DNA from: Polydactylus sextarius
Taxonomy: Eukaryota; Chordata; Actinopteri; Polynemidae
Assembly (NCBI GenBank): GCA_016801845.1
Contig: CM028909.1
Span: 23,526,813 to 23,590,812 of the forward strand
Reading direction: 5' to 3'
Length of the DNA: 64,000 nt
The translations under genes were made by a program, and so were the position numbers. The notes under the pieces are model-generated. The model was not told the origin of the DNA. It did not search any database and was given only the letters and a program-made list of their open reading frames with translations. Shown here one piece after another: positions 13,623-27,260 of the stretch. Every line of letters begins with the position of its first letter. Positions within the stretch are counted from its first letter, which is position 1.

Positions 13623-14213
13623 TGTTATAATTAGTGTTCAGCATTTTAAGCTTCATGTGATTTTTGGACAAATAGATGTGAGCAGTGTCACTAAGTTCAT
13701 CTACTTCCATTTTCACATTGTCTTTTACAAGCCTGTGTGAACAGCTCAGTAATGTAGTTGCGTACTGCTCACATGGAAACAGTCCAGCTTTTTAAGTGTG
13801 TTAAAGCTGCGATGTGGTTTTTGATGTGGTTACGATTTAGATATTCAATATATTCAAATTATCCTGGTAGCATATGACAATCAAACAAATGTCCACTGGT
13901 AACTGGTGCAGTCTCTGTTGCTTTCAACCCCTTCGTGTCAGTGTCGTCTGGTAAGGTTAACCATCATGTCTTTTTTAAACCACCACTGGGGGGCACTAAA
14001 ATCCCACATCTACAAAATGTCCTTGTGGTTTTAACATCTGTCGCTCTGCTGAAAGCTGCAAATCTGAGGTGACATCAGCTGTGTGTCACACTAATCAAGT
14101 GCTTGTATCAAAAGTGTAATCCAGCAGCACAAACTCATAGTGAAACATTTCAACTGTGAGTGTCATCTACAACGTTATGTACAGCTACAGTGAAGTCCAG
14201 TGAGTCAGGAAGT

Positions 14214-14918
14214 TTACTGTGACAGACGAGGTGATCTAGTGAATGGGCTGAAAATAGTAGTAGTAGTGGTGGTAGTGGGAATTTGGATTGTTTTTCGCAC
14301 ACAGCGCATGTTGCCAGTGCTGAATACACACTGCAGTGGCCACAGCACGATGACCGCAAGCAGCACCATGAGCAAAATGAAAAGCATCAGCCTCTTCCAG
14401 TCTCCCAGCCGCCCCAGCATGCCATGAGTCCGGCCTCGCGTTTGGATCGGAGGATCCACCGTTTTACTGGCCCCAATGTCAATGCAGATGCACAGGGCTG
14501 TGGGACTGTCAGGGCTGCCCAAGCCGTCGTGCCTCGAGGTCGTGTAGCACAGCTTCTGCCCTTCTATCCAAACTGACTCCACCTGCTGCTGGTGGAGGGG
14601 AAGCTTGTTCAGGACCTCTCGGCTGGTGGCCAAGGCAGGGGGTCCTGCCTCAGGGAGTGTGGTGGGATGTCGACAGAAGGGGCAGGAGAGGTGCATACTG
14701 CTGCTGGCGCTGTGACCGTCTGCCTGTGACACTGCCATGAGGCGAGAGAGGCACTCCAGACAGAAGGTGTGTGTGCACTCCAGCTGCTTGGGTGTTTTGA
14801 AGACATTGTCATAAGTGTTGTAGCAGATGGAGCACTCCGGCTGGTTCACTACTGACACCTTCTTTAGCTGCTCTCCAGCTGTGTCTTGGGAGTCCACCTG
14901 TGTGTGCCAAACCTCCAT
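14214..14918 (-). CDS. Membrane-anchored RING-finger E3 ubiquitin ligase, RNF183/RNF223 type
   Basis: A 234-residue protein on one coding exon. The start is taken at ATG 14918 (MEVWHTQ). The frame stays open upstream only to a GTG, and a polypyrimidine-AG acceptor directly precedes the ATG, suggesting an upstream non-coding exon. A C3HC4 RING is visible: C29, C32, C48, H50, C53, C56, C79, C82, followed by FCRHPT. A hydrophobic segment at about residues 177-199 (LMLFILLMVLLAVIVLW) is a C-terminal membrane anchor. This layout and the NVFKTPK..C.HTFCLECL wording match the RNF182/183/186/223 group, membrane E3 ligases with a single RING. The MEVWHT start is closest to RNF223, but orthology is not settled. 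The tail has seven consecutive Thr encoded by a trinucleotide-like repeat (14235-14275). The cysteine-rich motif rules out a chance ORF. Confidence 0.88.
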   Translation of the reverse strand: MEVWHTQVDSQDTAGEQLKKVSVVNQPECSICYNTYDNVFKTPKQLECTHTFCLECLSRLMAVSQADGHSASSSMHLSCPFCRHPTTLPEAGPPALATSREVLNKLPLHQQQVESVWIEGQKLCYTTSRHDGLGSPDSPTALCICIDIGASKTVDPPIQTRGRTHGMLGRLGDWKRLMLFILLMVLLAVIVLWPLQCVFSTGNMRCVRKTIQIPTTTTTTTIFSPFTRSPRLSQ

Positions 14919-17900
14919 CTTCAGAAAAGAGCCTTCCTTCTCCTTTGTCCAGTCTCCTTTGGACACTCCAGTCTTTTCTCTCCTTCCCTGGTCTATCCTT
15001 TATATCTGGATCAAAACAAGAATTAAAGAGTGGGGATTAGTTTTCATATTTCAGATGGTATCTTGCTGGTGACATGAAAATTATTTTTCAGTTGTGTGTT
15101 AATCCCCTCAACTTCAGGCTTCAGTCAATCAGTGCACATTTTTATACAGCCCAGCTGAACGCTGAAATTTGAACTAGCTTCACCCTCAACACACTGGCAG
15201 CAACATCCTATGCGTCAGTATGGACAGAACACATTATGTGGGCAGTTGTGTAGTTACAGAATGACTACTTCTGTTTGGTTGGACGCTGTGTTCATACGGG
15301 AAAGTAAATGATAATGGCCACATTTTAATCAAGACACGAGCCATGAACAAGAAAAGCCAACAACCTTAAATTCCACGTATAGTCATGAACACAAAGCAAA
15401 ACCCTGAGGGTCATTATCAGCTCAGCATCACACTTACATTAACTGGTTTTCCTGCTGAGTACATTAATAATTAGCAGGTGTTTGTAAACGTGAAGCATAG
15501 CGACAGTGGCTTTTTTCCTGCTAACTCCAGACTCCAGCACAGAGGCAGTGACAGTGCAAACATGGTTTCAGAGGACGCGGTGTAGGCTATAATGAATCGT
15601 GTTACTGCTCCCTCAACCATAACTGCCTTACTCTCAGAAAGTTTTATATTATGTAGCTTTGTAGCTTCCCAGGATGTTACTGAAATTTTTTTTTTTTTTT
15701 TTGATAACTTTATGTCTGGTTAAATGAAAAGTGTAGCCTAAGTGCTAATCTTGCTATGTATTTTAAGCTCTAGCCACTTGCTTAGTTTCAGTAAAGTAAT
15801 TCATCTATAGAATAGCAAACAACTAACAAAAAAATTCTGAGAGGATGTAAAACTAAAACTACTTACAAGACTGACAACCATCAGCATATCTTAAATATCT
15901 GTATCTATATGTAGCTGAGACAAGAGCCTCTGTTATCTTACAGGGTTTAGATTGCTTGTCCTTTGAGTCTCTCAAATTTTACTGGACAATTTGCATGTAG
16001 TGATGACTGATGCAATGTGCAAACATGTACCAGCTGGTACAGGGAGACCTTGTGTCCCTCTTGCATTAGTTGCAGTATAGCATGTGGTCCAACTTCAGAA
16101 AATATCAGGGCTAAACACTGGTAACTGTACATGGAGTTAAAATTTGTATGTCAGACAGATACAGCACAGGAACCAGCCAGTAGACCAGGTATGTGTCTCA
16201 GTGGATCAGCTGAACCAGGTTTAAAGAGTATACAGTCTGCAGGACAAAGGGTCTGCTCTCCTTATCTCACTTCTTCTTTTTTTTTTCTTTTTTAAGTGTG
16301 ATAGGAATATTACACGGTAATAACCTGCCTGCTGGTGTTGAGGTGTTGAGAAGCAGATATTAAAGGGCACTAATGTGAAGAAGACAGTGTGTGTTTGTGT
16401 GTTAGGGATGAAGGATGGTTAGAGACCAGGTGTTCTCCTCTCTGTGCCCTCAGGGCTGGTCCTGCCCCAGTACTCTCATCTACACAAAGTCCCTGCTTGT
16501 TCTCCGTTTAATCGCTCCATCTACCCTTGAAATTCCTGCACCATCAACTCTCTCTCTCTCTCTATTTGTCTCCACTGAATTCAAACATGCTTTAGGGGGT
16601 ATGAAGACAGGTTGTTCTGTATTATTACACTTGTCTTATCAGTTTAAAGCCACCCCCTACCAGATGATCGTGACTTAATTTCCCTATTGCTCAAACTGAA
16701 ATTCTATTATTGGGTGTGAACATTAGCTGAAACCTCCAGGACAAAAGTGTATCTAGATAAAGTTTGACTCATCATGACAAAGTGTTTTCATTAAGCTGAA
16801 CCTCACCAAACACTACGAGGAAAATAGCAGTGTCCAGTGACTTTAGTCCTTTTAACAGCCAAATATTTGTACAGATGCTTCTTGTTTTCAGTGGAGGCTG
16901 CTAAGGTGTGCTTAGTGCATCTTTAAGTAATGAATAAACACACAATGACAAAAAGGGGGAATAAAAACCTTTAAATGGACTACAATTGTCTCTTTTGACA
17001 AACTCAATTGAACTATACTACTTTTTCTTCTTGACTTTATTTAAGATTTGCATGGTTATCATGTTCAGACTACATAAGCTGTATTTGAATGGCTTTGAAT
17101 GAATCATTCTTTAGGTATCTAAACAGAACCAAATATAAAGTTGGCAGCTGGTGAGGTTAGTGTTTACACAGCTCATGTTCATTTATGCCTATAATGGTTC
17201 ATATTAGGTTAATCAGTGAATGTTTCATGAAATTCACAGGCCAAAAAGATCAAGCTCAAGGTTTTTACCAGCAGAAAGTTTTCTAATGCCTCAGGCTACG
17301 TTGTCTGTAGTGCAGCACTGAACAACAACAGAGTGTAAGACATTCCACAGCTCCCTAGCTGAAGTCCTGCCGCTCATATTTACAAATGCCTAGAGATTAG
17401 TTCAGAAGTTTGGATGAAGGAGCAGTTCAACCAGCCTTTATAAAGGTTAAATTCATAAGAAATTTAACAAATGCTACTAAAAAACTATAAACTTTGCTAC
17501 CGTATGCTTTTTATTGTGCTATGAGCAGCATATATGACAGCAATAAGTTAGCAAAGATTAACTTGATTCAGTGTACTAGAGAAATTATCTTTATTTTGTC
17601 TTTCTTTTACCTTACTAAAGGTAAAGGTTTTACCTCACTAAGTCACATGGATGGAAACGTTGCTCTCATTAAAAAAAAACTGTCCAGAGTTCACATAGAG
17701 AAAATCTTATTTACCAAACTTTGAGGCTCAAGCTGAAGGGTCAAATAACTACAGCAGCAGAGTCAAATATTAACTCAGGACAAGTCATTGGTGAACCTTA
17801 AATACCAACTTCACTTGTGGGGGAAGTCTCTGTTGTCTTACAGGTCTCTACTGTATGCTGGGCTCTGTGCCATGTGCGTACTATTCTCACTTGTCCTGCT

Positions 17901-20439
17901 GACCTATTAGTGCACTAATCTCAACTTGTTCCTCACGAGACCTAATTGGAGTTTTAGTTTTTCTCTCAGCCTCATATAAAACGCATGTATTCCTCTGTTT
18001 TCTCAGCCTCCCATTTGTATCAGACTCTGCTTTGTATTCAGCCATATGTTTGGTTCAACCGTCTTCTACAATGTCACCCTTCCTGTTCTCAGTTTGAGAG
18101 AACAGGTAAGGCAGGGAGGAGGGGGAGGGTTTACCTGCTGCAGACAGTTAAACTGAATGATAGGCTGACTGAGGCAAAAACAGACCTGAGCACATAGAGA
18201 TAGCACACATGTAAATACAGCAGACAATGCAGGAAACGGTTTGAAGACAATAGACTCCCAACTGACCAAAAACTGAGTGGAGCAGCAGCATGTGGAGCTC
18301 TGTTTTCCACCTCATGATTGATGTAATCCATCTGCTCTGTCAAATTTACAGTTCTTTGAAAGTGAGTTTAGGAGATAAGAAAGTACCTCATTTATTACAG
18401 ATGTTTTTTCTGGTTAAAGAGGGATCATTTAATCTCACAGTGTGGTAGAAATGAATGTGTCAGGTCATTTTTACAGTCTTTCACTTTAAGAGAATATGCT
18501 TACAGATGTAGTGAAACAGGTTTTTAAAATCTTGTGTTATATCAACAAGAAGTCACATTATATCCACAGTAAACCACCAGCTGGTAGAAAAAGTACAAAG
18601 GCAAATTCAGAGCAAAGGTTAAGTTTACCTGCTAACTGAAGAAGATGTTAGATGATCCTCTCTTTTTATCTCTCCAGGCCAAGCTCAGTTCACTGCCTTT
18701 GCACTCAAAAATGCATTTTTCTGGGGTCAAAGTCAGCAGGTTGCTGAGATCCCAGTGGGGACTTCGGTGTTTTAATTGCACCTGTTCCAAGGTTGAGGTC
18801 CTCCTCTCCGCTGGTCTGAATAATCTGCTGGAGCCACACAGGTGTGTGTGTGTGTGTAAGAGGGTGTGTGCTCAGAGGCAGAGTAATAGCTGGCTGTGGC
18901 AGTATCAGCTCTGGGTCCTCCTTCCTCAGCGTCCGTTGGCCAATATTACCTGCCTTGCTTTGTCTGCTCCCTTTTTAGCACTTTATGCAAATGTGGTGTC
19001 TCGGCCTTGTGGTGATGTCTGAAGGCGGGGAAGATGAGGAGGCGGGGGAGGAGGATGTGAAGACCTCACATTCTTGAGAATACACATTCATGGCCAGCTC
19101 ACCACCACTCCCTACCTCCTTTTATGTTTATATCTACCTGTTTTCACTGCCTCCCCTCCCTCAAAGACAACACACAGAATGCAAATCCCCCCTCACATCC
19201 AGGTCAACATGTACAGAGTAACAAATCCTTCAAACTGACAAGTGAATTTCTTTTCTTGTCAAACAGTATGTCACATCTACATAGCTGTCCTCTCCAACTG
19301 TATGCTTATGCTGCATAATACATATAAAGGATTCATTTCCATTCAGTTAGTGATAAGGTAACAGGTGGGAATACACCACTATCCTCTTGTTCTGTGTGAA
19401 CAGCCTGTCAAATAAGCTGAATGTTGTCAGTCTAGTCCCAGACTAAACAGCAGCTTTTTAAAACGTATGTTGAAAATTTTCCGAGTCATGCTACATCAGG
19501 AAAAATGTCTAATAATGTCAAACATGATGTCACGTTTGGTTTTAGAGGTGACATCACAATTAAAAACGAGACAAGCTCAATGGAGTATTTTCAGGAAAAA
19601 TATATTTCAGCAAAAATAGTATATCTATTTGCACCAGGAAGAGGCTCCTTGTTGAACTTGAAGGAAGTTTTGTTTTTGTTTGATTACTCATTTTATTTTT
19701 ATGGGTAGTGACTAATGGCTGTGGGCCATCAGGCGATAGCGTTTGTCTGGAAAAACGGCTGCCTAACCCACTTAGTTATTTAGTAACCCAAACCCAAACA
19801 CAAATACTGCTGTATCATATCAGCAAAGTCATTTATTGGGCGTTGAGTTATGAGTGCTTAGAGGAAGGAGAAGGTATATAATCAAAAGACATTTTATTTC
19901 CCTGCCTGGAATCCACAAACTGGGCATCATAATAAAAATGTCCAAGACTTAGTGGATGGCAGGGTGAAAGTAATAAGCTGCAGTAAGTTATCTCACAGGA
20001 TGGATTGTTGGGTGAAGTCGCTGCCAAGGATGGGATGGATACACGTGAGTGGGAAAGATGTGTGCGCAGGCAGGCTATAAAATGACACAATGTTGACTGT
20101 CGACCTACCCGACCCAACATTTGCTCAAACACTAGAAAGCAAAGATGATTTCACCTCCTGTCTCTGAGCCACTAGTGGTGAAATCTGTGCTTTTGCGTTG
20201 TGTTCAGGGTCAAATGTGCACAGAGTTGCAGCTAAAGACAGTAGGTGGTTTCTGTATGCACACTGGCCTTGGGTTTAGGCAGTAGTCAAACAAGTATGAA
20301 TGCATTCATTATGTTGTTGCTAATTCTGATTATTCTGGATATTGTTCCTGGTAGATGTTGACGTTTAGTCATATGAGTTGCGTAGGGATTGGTTTGTCAC
20401 TCTCAGTCCATCCTAAAATATTCCAGCAGTTGTTTGGGT

Positions 20440-20880
20440 GTAAACCTTTTATCGTGGTGGACATGATTTGATGATTTCTAATGATCTGAGTAATCCTCCA
20501 ACTTTTCAACTCTCATCAGAAAGTCATAAGTTTTCACCTCATCTTTTGAAATATTGCAGTTATTGCAAAATTTTGCAGTGGATTAACAGGAACTTTGATT
20601 AAGACATTGATGATGAATCCATATAACTTTGATGCTTTAGTTTATGACAAAATATGTGCAAATCAGTTCCATCAGCCTCTGCCTTTTTAAATGCTAATTA
20701 TCCATTTGTAGAATAATAACACGCTAAACTAAGATGGTGATGCTGGTAAACATTTTACCTGCTGAGCATCAGCGTGATAACATTGTCACTATGAGTGTGT
20801 TAGCAAGCTGATATCAGCAATTACATCAAAGCACCACAGAGCTTGAGTACAGCTTCTCAAAACTGCTTGTTATATCATTA
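20440..20880. repeat. Diverged copy of an abundant teleost interspersed repeat
   Basis: The run of phrases aacacgctaaactaagatgg, acattttacctgctgagcat, and later tcaaagcaccacagagcttg follows, in order, a consensus I recall as very common in percomorph genomes. No terminal inverted repeats were identified. Class and exact borders are uncertain. Confidence 0.5.
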
Positions 20881-21036
20881 TCATGTCTGGTTTCAGATAA
20901 TAATAATAATGTGAATATATATTTAACCAATTTTTCACATTCCCCTTTTTGTACACCATGCTTTGGACAGTTTTGCTTTGACATATGAGGTGAATTACAT
21001 GCTGCAAAGGTCCACAGCCAGATTTGATCCAGTTAT

Positions 21037-21068
21037 GTACATCACATAACTGCTGTTATGTGATGTAC
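21037..21068. other. Perfect 14-bp inverted repeat (hairpin)
   Basis: The arms gtacatcacataac (21037-21050) and gttatgtgatgtac (21055-21068) are exact reverse complements with a 4-base loop, tgct. It is intergenic, about 160 bases right of a diverged repeat. Confidence 0.8.
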
Positions 21069-22029
21069 CACTGGGTCACCATGGCACCAGAAATGTAACA
21101 TATGCAAGGGTTATAATATGGCAAAAATGATCATTACATTTGTGTATTTCATCAGATGCAACAGATTATTGAATCTGTCTAGATACAAAGCACGGGCCCT
21201 GGAGACCAAGAAATAAAAGAGCAAAAAGACAAAAATAACCACAGAGACACAAAATGACTACTGTGACACAAAACAATATCGGGCCTGTAGAGAAGTAATG
21301 AAGTAACCACACACCTCAACGTGTTTTTCCACCTTTTAACACCAATCTGTTTTCCACACCTCTGCAGCCACTGGCAGCCTTGCCTCCGTTTTTCCAGCAC
21401 GAAAGGAAAATCATGACTGTCAATCTGAATGTGATTTTTCAGCTTTAAATGGATAAAAGTTGTGTTACTGGATCAAACACACAGAGTCTATATTTCCTGT
21501 CTGTGTCCTTTTTACTGTCAAAAATTGAGATGCCAGAGCGAAGGGCCAGAGTGAGAGAAGGTCAATGGTGAACTTTATTAAGATAATAAAAAGCCTACCC
21601 ATCCTGTAAATGCTGTGGGTGTGATGTACAGTAGCCATGCATGTTGTCAGAACAAAGAGGAAGAGTTTAGCTTTGGGCTATAGGGTAAATATAATGCTTG
21701 GACGTGCAAATACTGAAGAACATTTTGCACAACTCAAATCATAAACACTCTTTCATCATTTAAATTTCACTCTCTTCATGTAATTAATAGAGCAATAAAT
21801 GTAATCAGTAAGTGTTAATAAATTGTGTCAGGTCTCGTTCTAGTCACTTACTTTTTAAGTGTTTCATGGTCATATCTCGGTGTGACCGACACAGTTCAAA
21901 AGCACTTAAAAAAAGAGTAAAGGTAAACTCAGTATTGACGTACAACCTTGTGACTATATTTACAGTTTACTGTAAGGCTTTTTATCAACTTATCTTTATG
22001 ACCCACAATTGCTAAACAGTCACGTTTTT

Positions 22030-22390
22030 CTTCAAATAATCTTTGGCCCTGGAGCAATTATTCCAGTTCTCTCTGAGGTTTTCTTGCTGATTCATGGTGA
22101 GGGTGGGAAGTATTCCTCCTTATTGTTGATAACGCCGCTTATCTGGCACATATTAGCATTATCATTAAGAAATTAATCAAAGCTTAGCTGGATGAGCAGG
22201 ATGAGCTCAGCCAAGAAGAGTTGAGGAAAGTAACAAACAGTGTTATTCATCTGGCCTGAATCTTATCAGGGCTGAGAATAGTTTTCCAAAACAAAGCTCC
22301 TCCTTTTGAACAGAGTTCAAGCAGCATTTCTGTTTGGTGTGAGCTTATCATTTTCCACCTCACCAGCTGCCACTGTCAACATGCAGCGTT
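22030..22390. promoter_or_regulatory. Candidate enhancer-like block
   Basis: Dense transcription-factor-like words sit in otherwise bland intergenic DNA: GATAA/TTATC sites near 22127, 22138, 22161 and 22263, TTAATCAAAG (LEF/TCF-like) near 22176, and ATTAGC/ATTA homeodomain-type cores. It resembles a conserved non-coding element, but conservation cannot be tested from one sequence. Confidence 0.25.
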
Positions 22391-25300
22391 TATGGTTATG
22401 TTTATGCTTTTTTATTCACTTGGAAACAATGACACATTGTGAAAAATAACAAAAAAAAAAAAAAAAAACATGTTGTCTCACAAACCCCACTGCGTTTCCA
22501 CAATAAATGTAATAGGTCAGATTCAATAAATATTAAACCAGACGTGTTGTGATAAAAAAAAAAAAAAAAGAAAAAAAAAAGCGTAAACAACAGTTGTTAC
22601 AGGTTCACATTTTTAAAGTCTGTAACAAAACATCGGTAACGTGACCTACATCCTTCTATAAGTCCAGTGTAAAAGGTACAGGACAAAATCTAATGTCATT
22701 CAAATAAAACCAGATGATTTTGTTAAGTCAATTTACCTTCTGATGCAAACTGTGGAGCTGCACCCTGAAGGCTCCAGGTTCAACAAGCAGTTTGTGATAC
22801 TTTGATTCATTTCATGTTAGTTTGTTCTTTTTCTTTTTTAAAGAATCTTTTTTTTTTTTTCACCCTGCAACTCTTTTCTCTGCGTTTACTCTTTGTTTCA
22901 CACTTCATGCCTCTACTGCATGTTATTATCTCTGGTATTATACATTTTTACATTGAGACTGTATCACACTGGTTGTTGTAATAAGAATGTCAGCATCTAT
23001 AAGTGTAACGATGTTACCAGTAATGTGACAGCAGTGATAGCAGCAGCAGGAAATTGTGATAATCATCTCTTCTTTCTCTCTCTCTCATATCTATTCTTCA
23101 CACCAAACACTTTTCTATTTTACCTGTATCTTTTCAGCATCTTAAATTTTCTATTTCCACATTGTTTTGAAGTCTTAACTGCTCTTACATTCTTCCGATT
23201 CTTCTGATATATAGTGCAGATTGTAACGGCCTCTGAGGCACATGTGACAACCAGGTCACAATGAGAGCAGCTACAGGAAGTGAGCTGTGGGGAGATAAGA
23301 CTGTGCAGGCAGAGCTCGGGTGAGAGCTCCCTCTGTGCTGCCCCCAGAGGGCTAACTGACAGTTGAGTCAGTTCATCTGATAACATTTCCATTCTTTCAG
23401 AATAGTTTACATTACTTTATTGATTGTTAATTCGTGTAGCTGTTCAGTTATTCATTGAACAACAATTATTGCTATCATCAATTGACTAAAATAGAGACAA
23501 TACATGGAGCTGTTCGAGACTCTTACATTTCAAACAGGTATCAGTTATAGTAATCATTATGGGTCCTGTGACTGATAAGACTACAAATGCAAGTGTCTGT
23601 TTGAAGTGTGGTGTGTTTTTGTGATGTTGTTTGTAGTTACCATGGGTAATGTAGTCCAATGGCTCCCTCTGACCGGTTCCATTCAGTTTCCATGTCACAA
23701 TGGGTGCTGAAGTCAATCCAGTCTGACTGTGGGTGAGGGAGGAGGTCGTCAATCTCACACTCACAATTTAAAGTAATCACTGAACAAAACCTGCTTTTGG
23801 GCTGTGAGAGGAAACTCACAGACAAAGAGAGAACATGTAATAGAACTGTACCTATGAAAAGTAATATGCAATATACTGTATTTTATGATGAGTTTAATTC
23901 ATGTATCATCTTAATTTGAAAAGCATCTAGTAGCGACATCCGAGAGATATAAATGTAGCACAATAAAATATATCTCTAAGTGGCAGTGGGGGAGAAGCAT
24001 AAAGTGATGTAAACAGGATATACTCCAGGAAAGTACATTCAAGCTGAAGTACATAAGTACATAAGTAAATATACTTACTTAAAATCCTCCATAGAGAGTA
24101 ATCATTGCTGCCAGAGATGAGCACAGATGTGGCAGCAACATTAATAACAGGGACAGTAGCTGCAGTAAACACAGTAGTAACATTAGCATATTTAGCAACA
24201 GTGAGTCTTATTTACTTACGCTACTTATTTCAGTTCTGTAGATGTAATTTGTTTTTATCTGTTTTTCTGTGTCTATAAAAAAAAGTCACAGCTTTGGGTT
24301 TTGTCAAGGTTAAATAATAATGCTACGTAGTCACAGTCAGCACTGTGAAGCTGGGACAGCACAGAGATTGTAACAGTGTTAGAGTTGTTCTCACAAAACT
24401 GCCTGTTTCTGCTGCTAAAATGTGAACTGATCAAATTCTGAGCAACAAAGAACCAGCCTCTGAGGCATGACGCTACATATGAACAGGCTCTAAAACAAAA
24501 GTAATGTTATAAGACCAGTGTTGAGATTACAGTCCAGCTTCAGTTATTTATTTATTTATTTTGTAATCACTTTTTTTCTTTACTGGCCTTCAGGCTATCA
24601 TCAGGACTTGTGCTACAGTTGATCATCAAGGGAAGTAAAATGGACTTTTAAGAGTAGATCCTAATGGATAGAAATGTACAGACATTTGCTGCAGACCTCT
24701 GTGACATTCAGTCTGATAATATTCTATACTTTTGTTCTTGTCCATTAAAGAATACTAAACCAATAATGTTTCAATGCCCCGATATTTATTAGCCTCCTCT
24801 TAAAATGTCTGTGGCTTTCAGCTCCAATCTCATCGGCTCCTATTAATGATTGTTCTTAATGTTACAAATTCTAAGCAACTGTTACCCAAACAGAAATGAA
24901 TTTGAGAATATGATGGGAAATATTTTTCAGTGGCTTATCATTCCAACTTTACCAAACAAGAGCCATTGTTGGTAACGCTGTCGTGTTTCTGCATTGCTCT
25001 GTAGTGATACAATTTATTACTGTGCACACAAAACTGTAATCTTGTCCTAATATTTAGTATCAAACACCAGAAAAAGACTGGTTAGAACAGCAGCTGTCTT
25101 ATTTTTATTGCTAATGTTGATGCATGAAAAAAGAAAGAAAAAAAGAAAAACATTCCTGGAAGATTTTCAATGTGCTCTACTTTGCAAGCTCGCCTTTGCT
25201 GTGTTGTTAAGAGGAAGTGTATGAATGCAGTGCCCCCATGTGGTCACGGTGAAGATGCATTTTTATGATACAGCTGTGATGTTTTTGTGTGGCGATATGG

Positions 25301-26441
25301 CACGGCACCCACAACACTAAAGAGAGACTGGGGAGGATTTGTTAGCCTGAAATGTGACTCTCAGGCTTCAGGAGGTGGGATCTCTGTGCAGCGTGTTCTG
25401 CCTGGGAGGCTCAGAAAAGAGCAAAAAAAAAACATCTCTCACCGAAGAACCTGTTCTGCCAGAATCCTTCATCCCTGCTCTCAGGGTGTGTCTTTAAAAG
25501 TTAAATCCATTCTGTACACCCGTCCTCTGGAGGACTGACTCTCACTGGCTCCTCTCAGACACAATTTTCAGACTAAATCATTCAGGTCACCCAACATCCC
25601 CCCTCACCCTCCACCCCCTTTTTTTTGTTTCGGGCTTCTAATCATATGAATTGGACATAATGAGTTATTTGAAAGGTCAGAGGTACGTGCAGAAGAACTA
25701 TTTAACATAATGAGCTGTAAAATGTAAATCACAGTTCAATTATAATGCAGTGACCGTCATTCAAGGACAGCATAGTATTGCACGTTATAAAGAAAACTGA
25801 GTGGAAACCGACTGGCATGTGATATTTATCTGCATCTAAATTTGATTTTCTTCTGGGTCATAACAGAAGAAAAAACACATCCATTCTATTCTATTCCCCT
25901 GATATATCAGGTTTGTCAAATATGCATACTGAAACAAGTTTTGCTTGCTGTAATCATTTTTCTTGTTCGTACAGGCCTCTACAAGATCATGTCCCGGTTG
26001 TTTTCCAAGGTAGTGACAAGGGACAAATCCACACCCCTCCTTCTGTGTAACAACTGAAACCTAACATGAAGAACATGAAGTGTTCAGTCTTTCAAACCAG
26101 TCAGATGAAGTGAATATTTTTATTTTATGTTACTATATTTCCACTAAAGCAGCACTGAGAAACCCAAGAGAATGTTTCATTTAAAAACCTGAATGTTCCT
26201 TTTTGACTTTTAATTAACAAAGAAAGTCTGAAATCATCATCTGTTGCTATTTGTACAACAACATATTGAGAAACTATGGAAACAATATATACTGAACCTT
26301 GATATTTGCTGAATTATACATGCAGCAATGTTGCTCCTCAGAAATGCTCAGTCAGCCACATTATAACAGTACAACCCAGTTATCAAGGCTTTTTTCATTA
26401 TAAATTGCAGCCACACATTAAATATTGTCCTTGGGAACCCA

Positions 26442-26447
26442 TTTATT
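26442..26447 (-). other. Candidate polyadenylation signal for dennd2c
   Basis: TTTATT on the plus strand reads AATAAA on the minus strand, about 810 bases beyond the dennd2c stop codon. The 26450-27260 stretch would then be the dennd2c 3' UTR. Confidence 0.4.
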
Positions 26448-27260
26448 TAAAGAGTATGTAGGACATGTCATGCTTTAATACAAAAATACTCCAAATACTG
26501 TACAATGGTTCTCAACATGTGCAAAATGTAAAAAAAAACAAACAAACATATTTACAACTCCAGTTAACAGGGAGACAGTCAAGCACAGAAGAATGAGTAC
26601 ATTTCTGCTGAGTCTGAATACTCGTTGTGACAGAGCAGCTTTAACCCAAAGTCCAAACATTTTTGAAATGTTCTGGTCAGAGTTAAAAACCCTCGACGTA
26701 ATCTGAAATGCAAACAGTTACACATGTTTTTACAGTTTGTGCTGAGAGGAAACATAAAACCACAGTTTTACATTAAATGTATAAAAACATGCATCAGGTT
26801 AGAACCACACGCAGTATTTTCAGGTAAGTATTTATTAGACTGAAATGTAACATTAAAGTTGCATTTTCTGTAAAATGCACATATTGTGCTGCAGAACTGG
26901 TCCAAGTAAGAAAAATGTTTTGTAGGTAAACATTCAAAGACAAAGAGAACAGCTAGTTACATCCCCCAAATATTCAAGGTTGATAACGAGCTAGAATGGA
27001 TTTTGTGTTGTTGGTTTTTGTTGTAGCATCATAAGGGCACGATGCCTCCAAGTCCCCAAGGCTTCATAAAACAATAATAGAAAAGAAATATAGAATTGTT
27101 TCCAGTTTTCATCCAATGAGAAGTGCACTGCTCTTAAACATGCAAACACATTCGTCTCATTTCCAAACTCTTCACTGTCCTGTTCACATCCAGACACAAG
27201 ACTCTCATCCACTCACACATCAGTCCAGCAGCAGCAAGTGTTGTGAGTGTTGGTCTGTTT

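Larger units (their letters stand above)
15070..26440. other. Gene-poor intergenic stretch between the RING gene and dennd2c
   Basis: About 11 kb with no ORF that resembles a known protein and no exon chain on either strand. It contains simple sequence (CT run near 16550, GT run near 18843, poly-A runs at 22450-22580, TTAT run near 24545), a diverged fish repeat (20440-20880), a perfect hairpin (21037-21068) and two blocks that look like regulatory DNA (18640-19030 and 22030-22390). Non-coding first exons of the minus-strand RING gene could lie here but cannot be placed. Confidence 0.6.

Noticed and set aside
14919..14966. Sixteen extra N-terminal residues for the RING ligase.
   Set aside because: The putative start at 14966 is GTG, and a splice-acceptor-like sequence lies just before ATG 14918.
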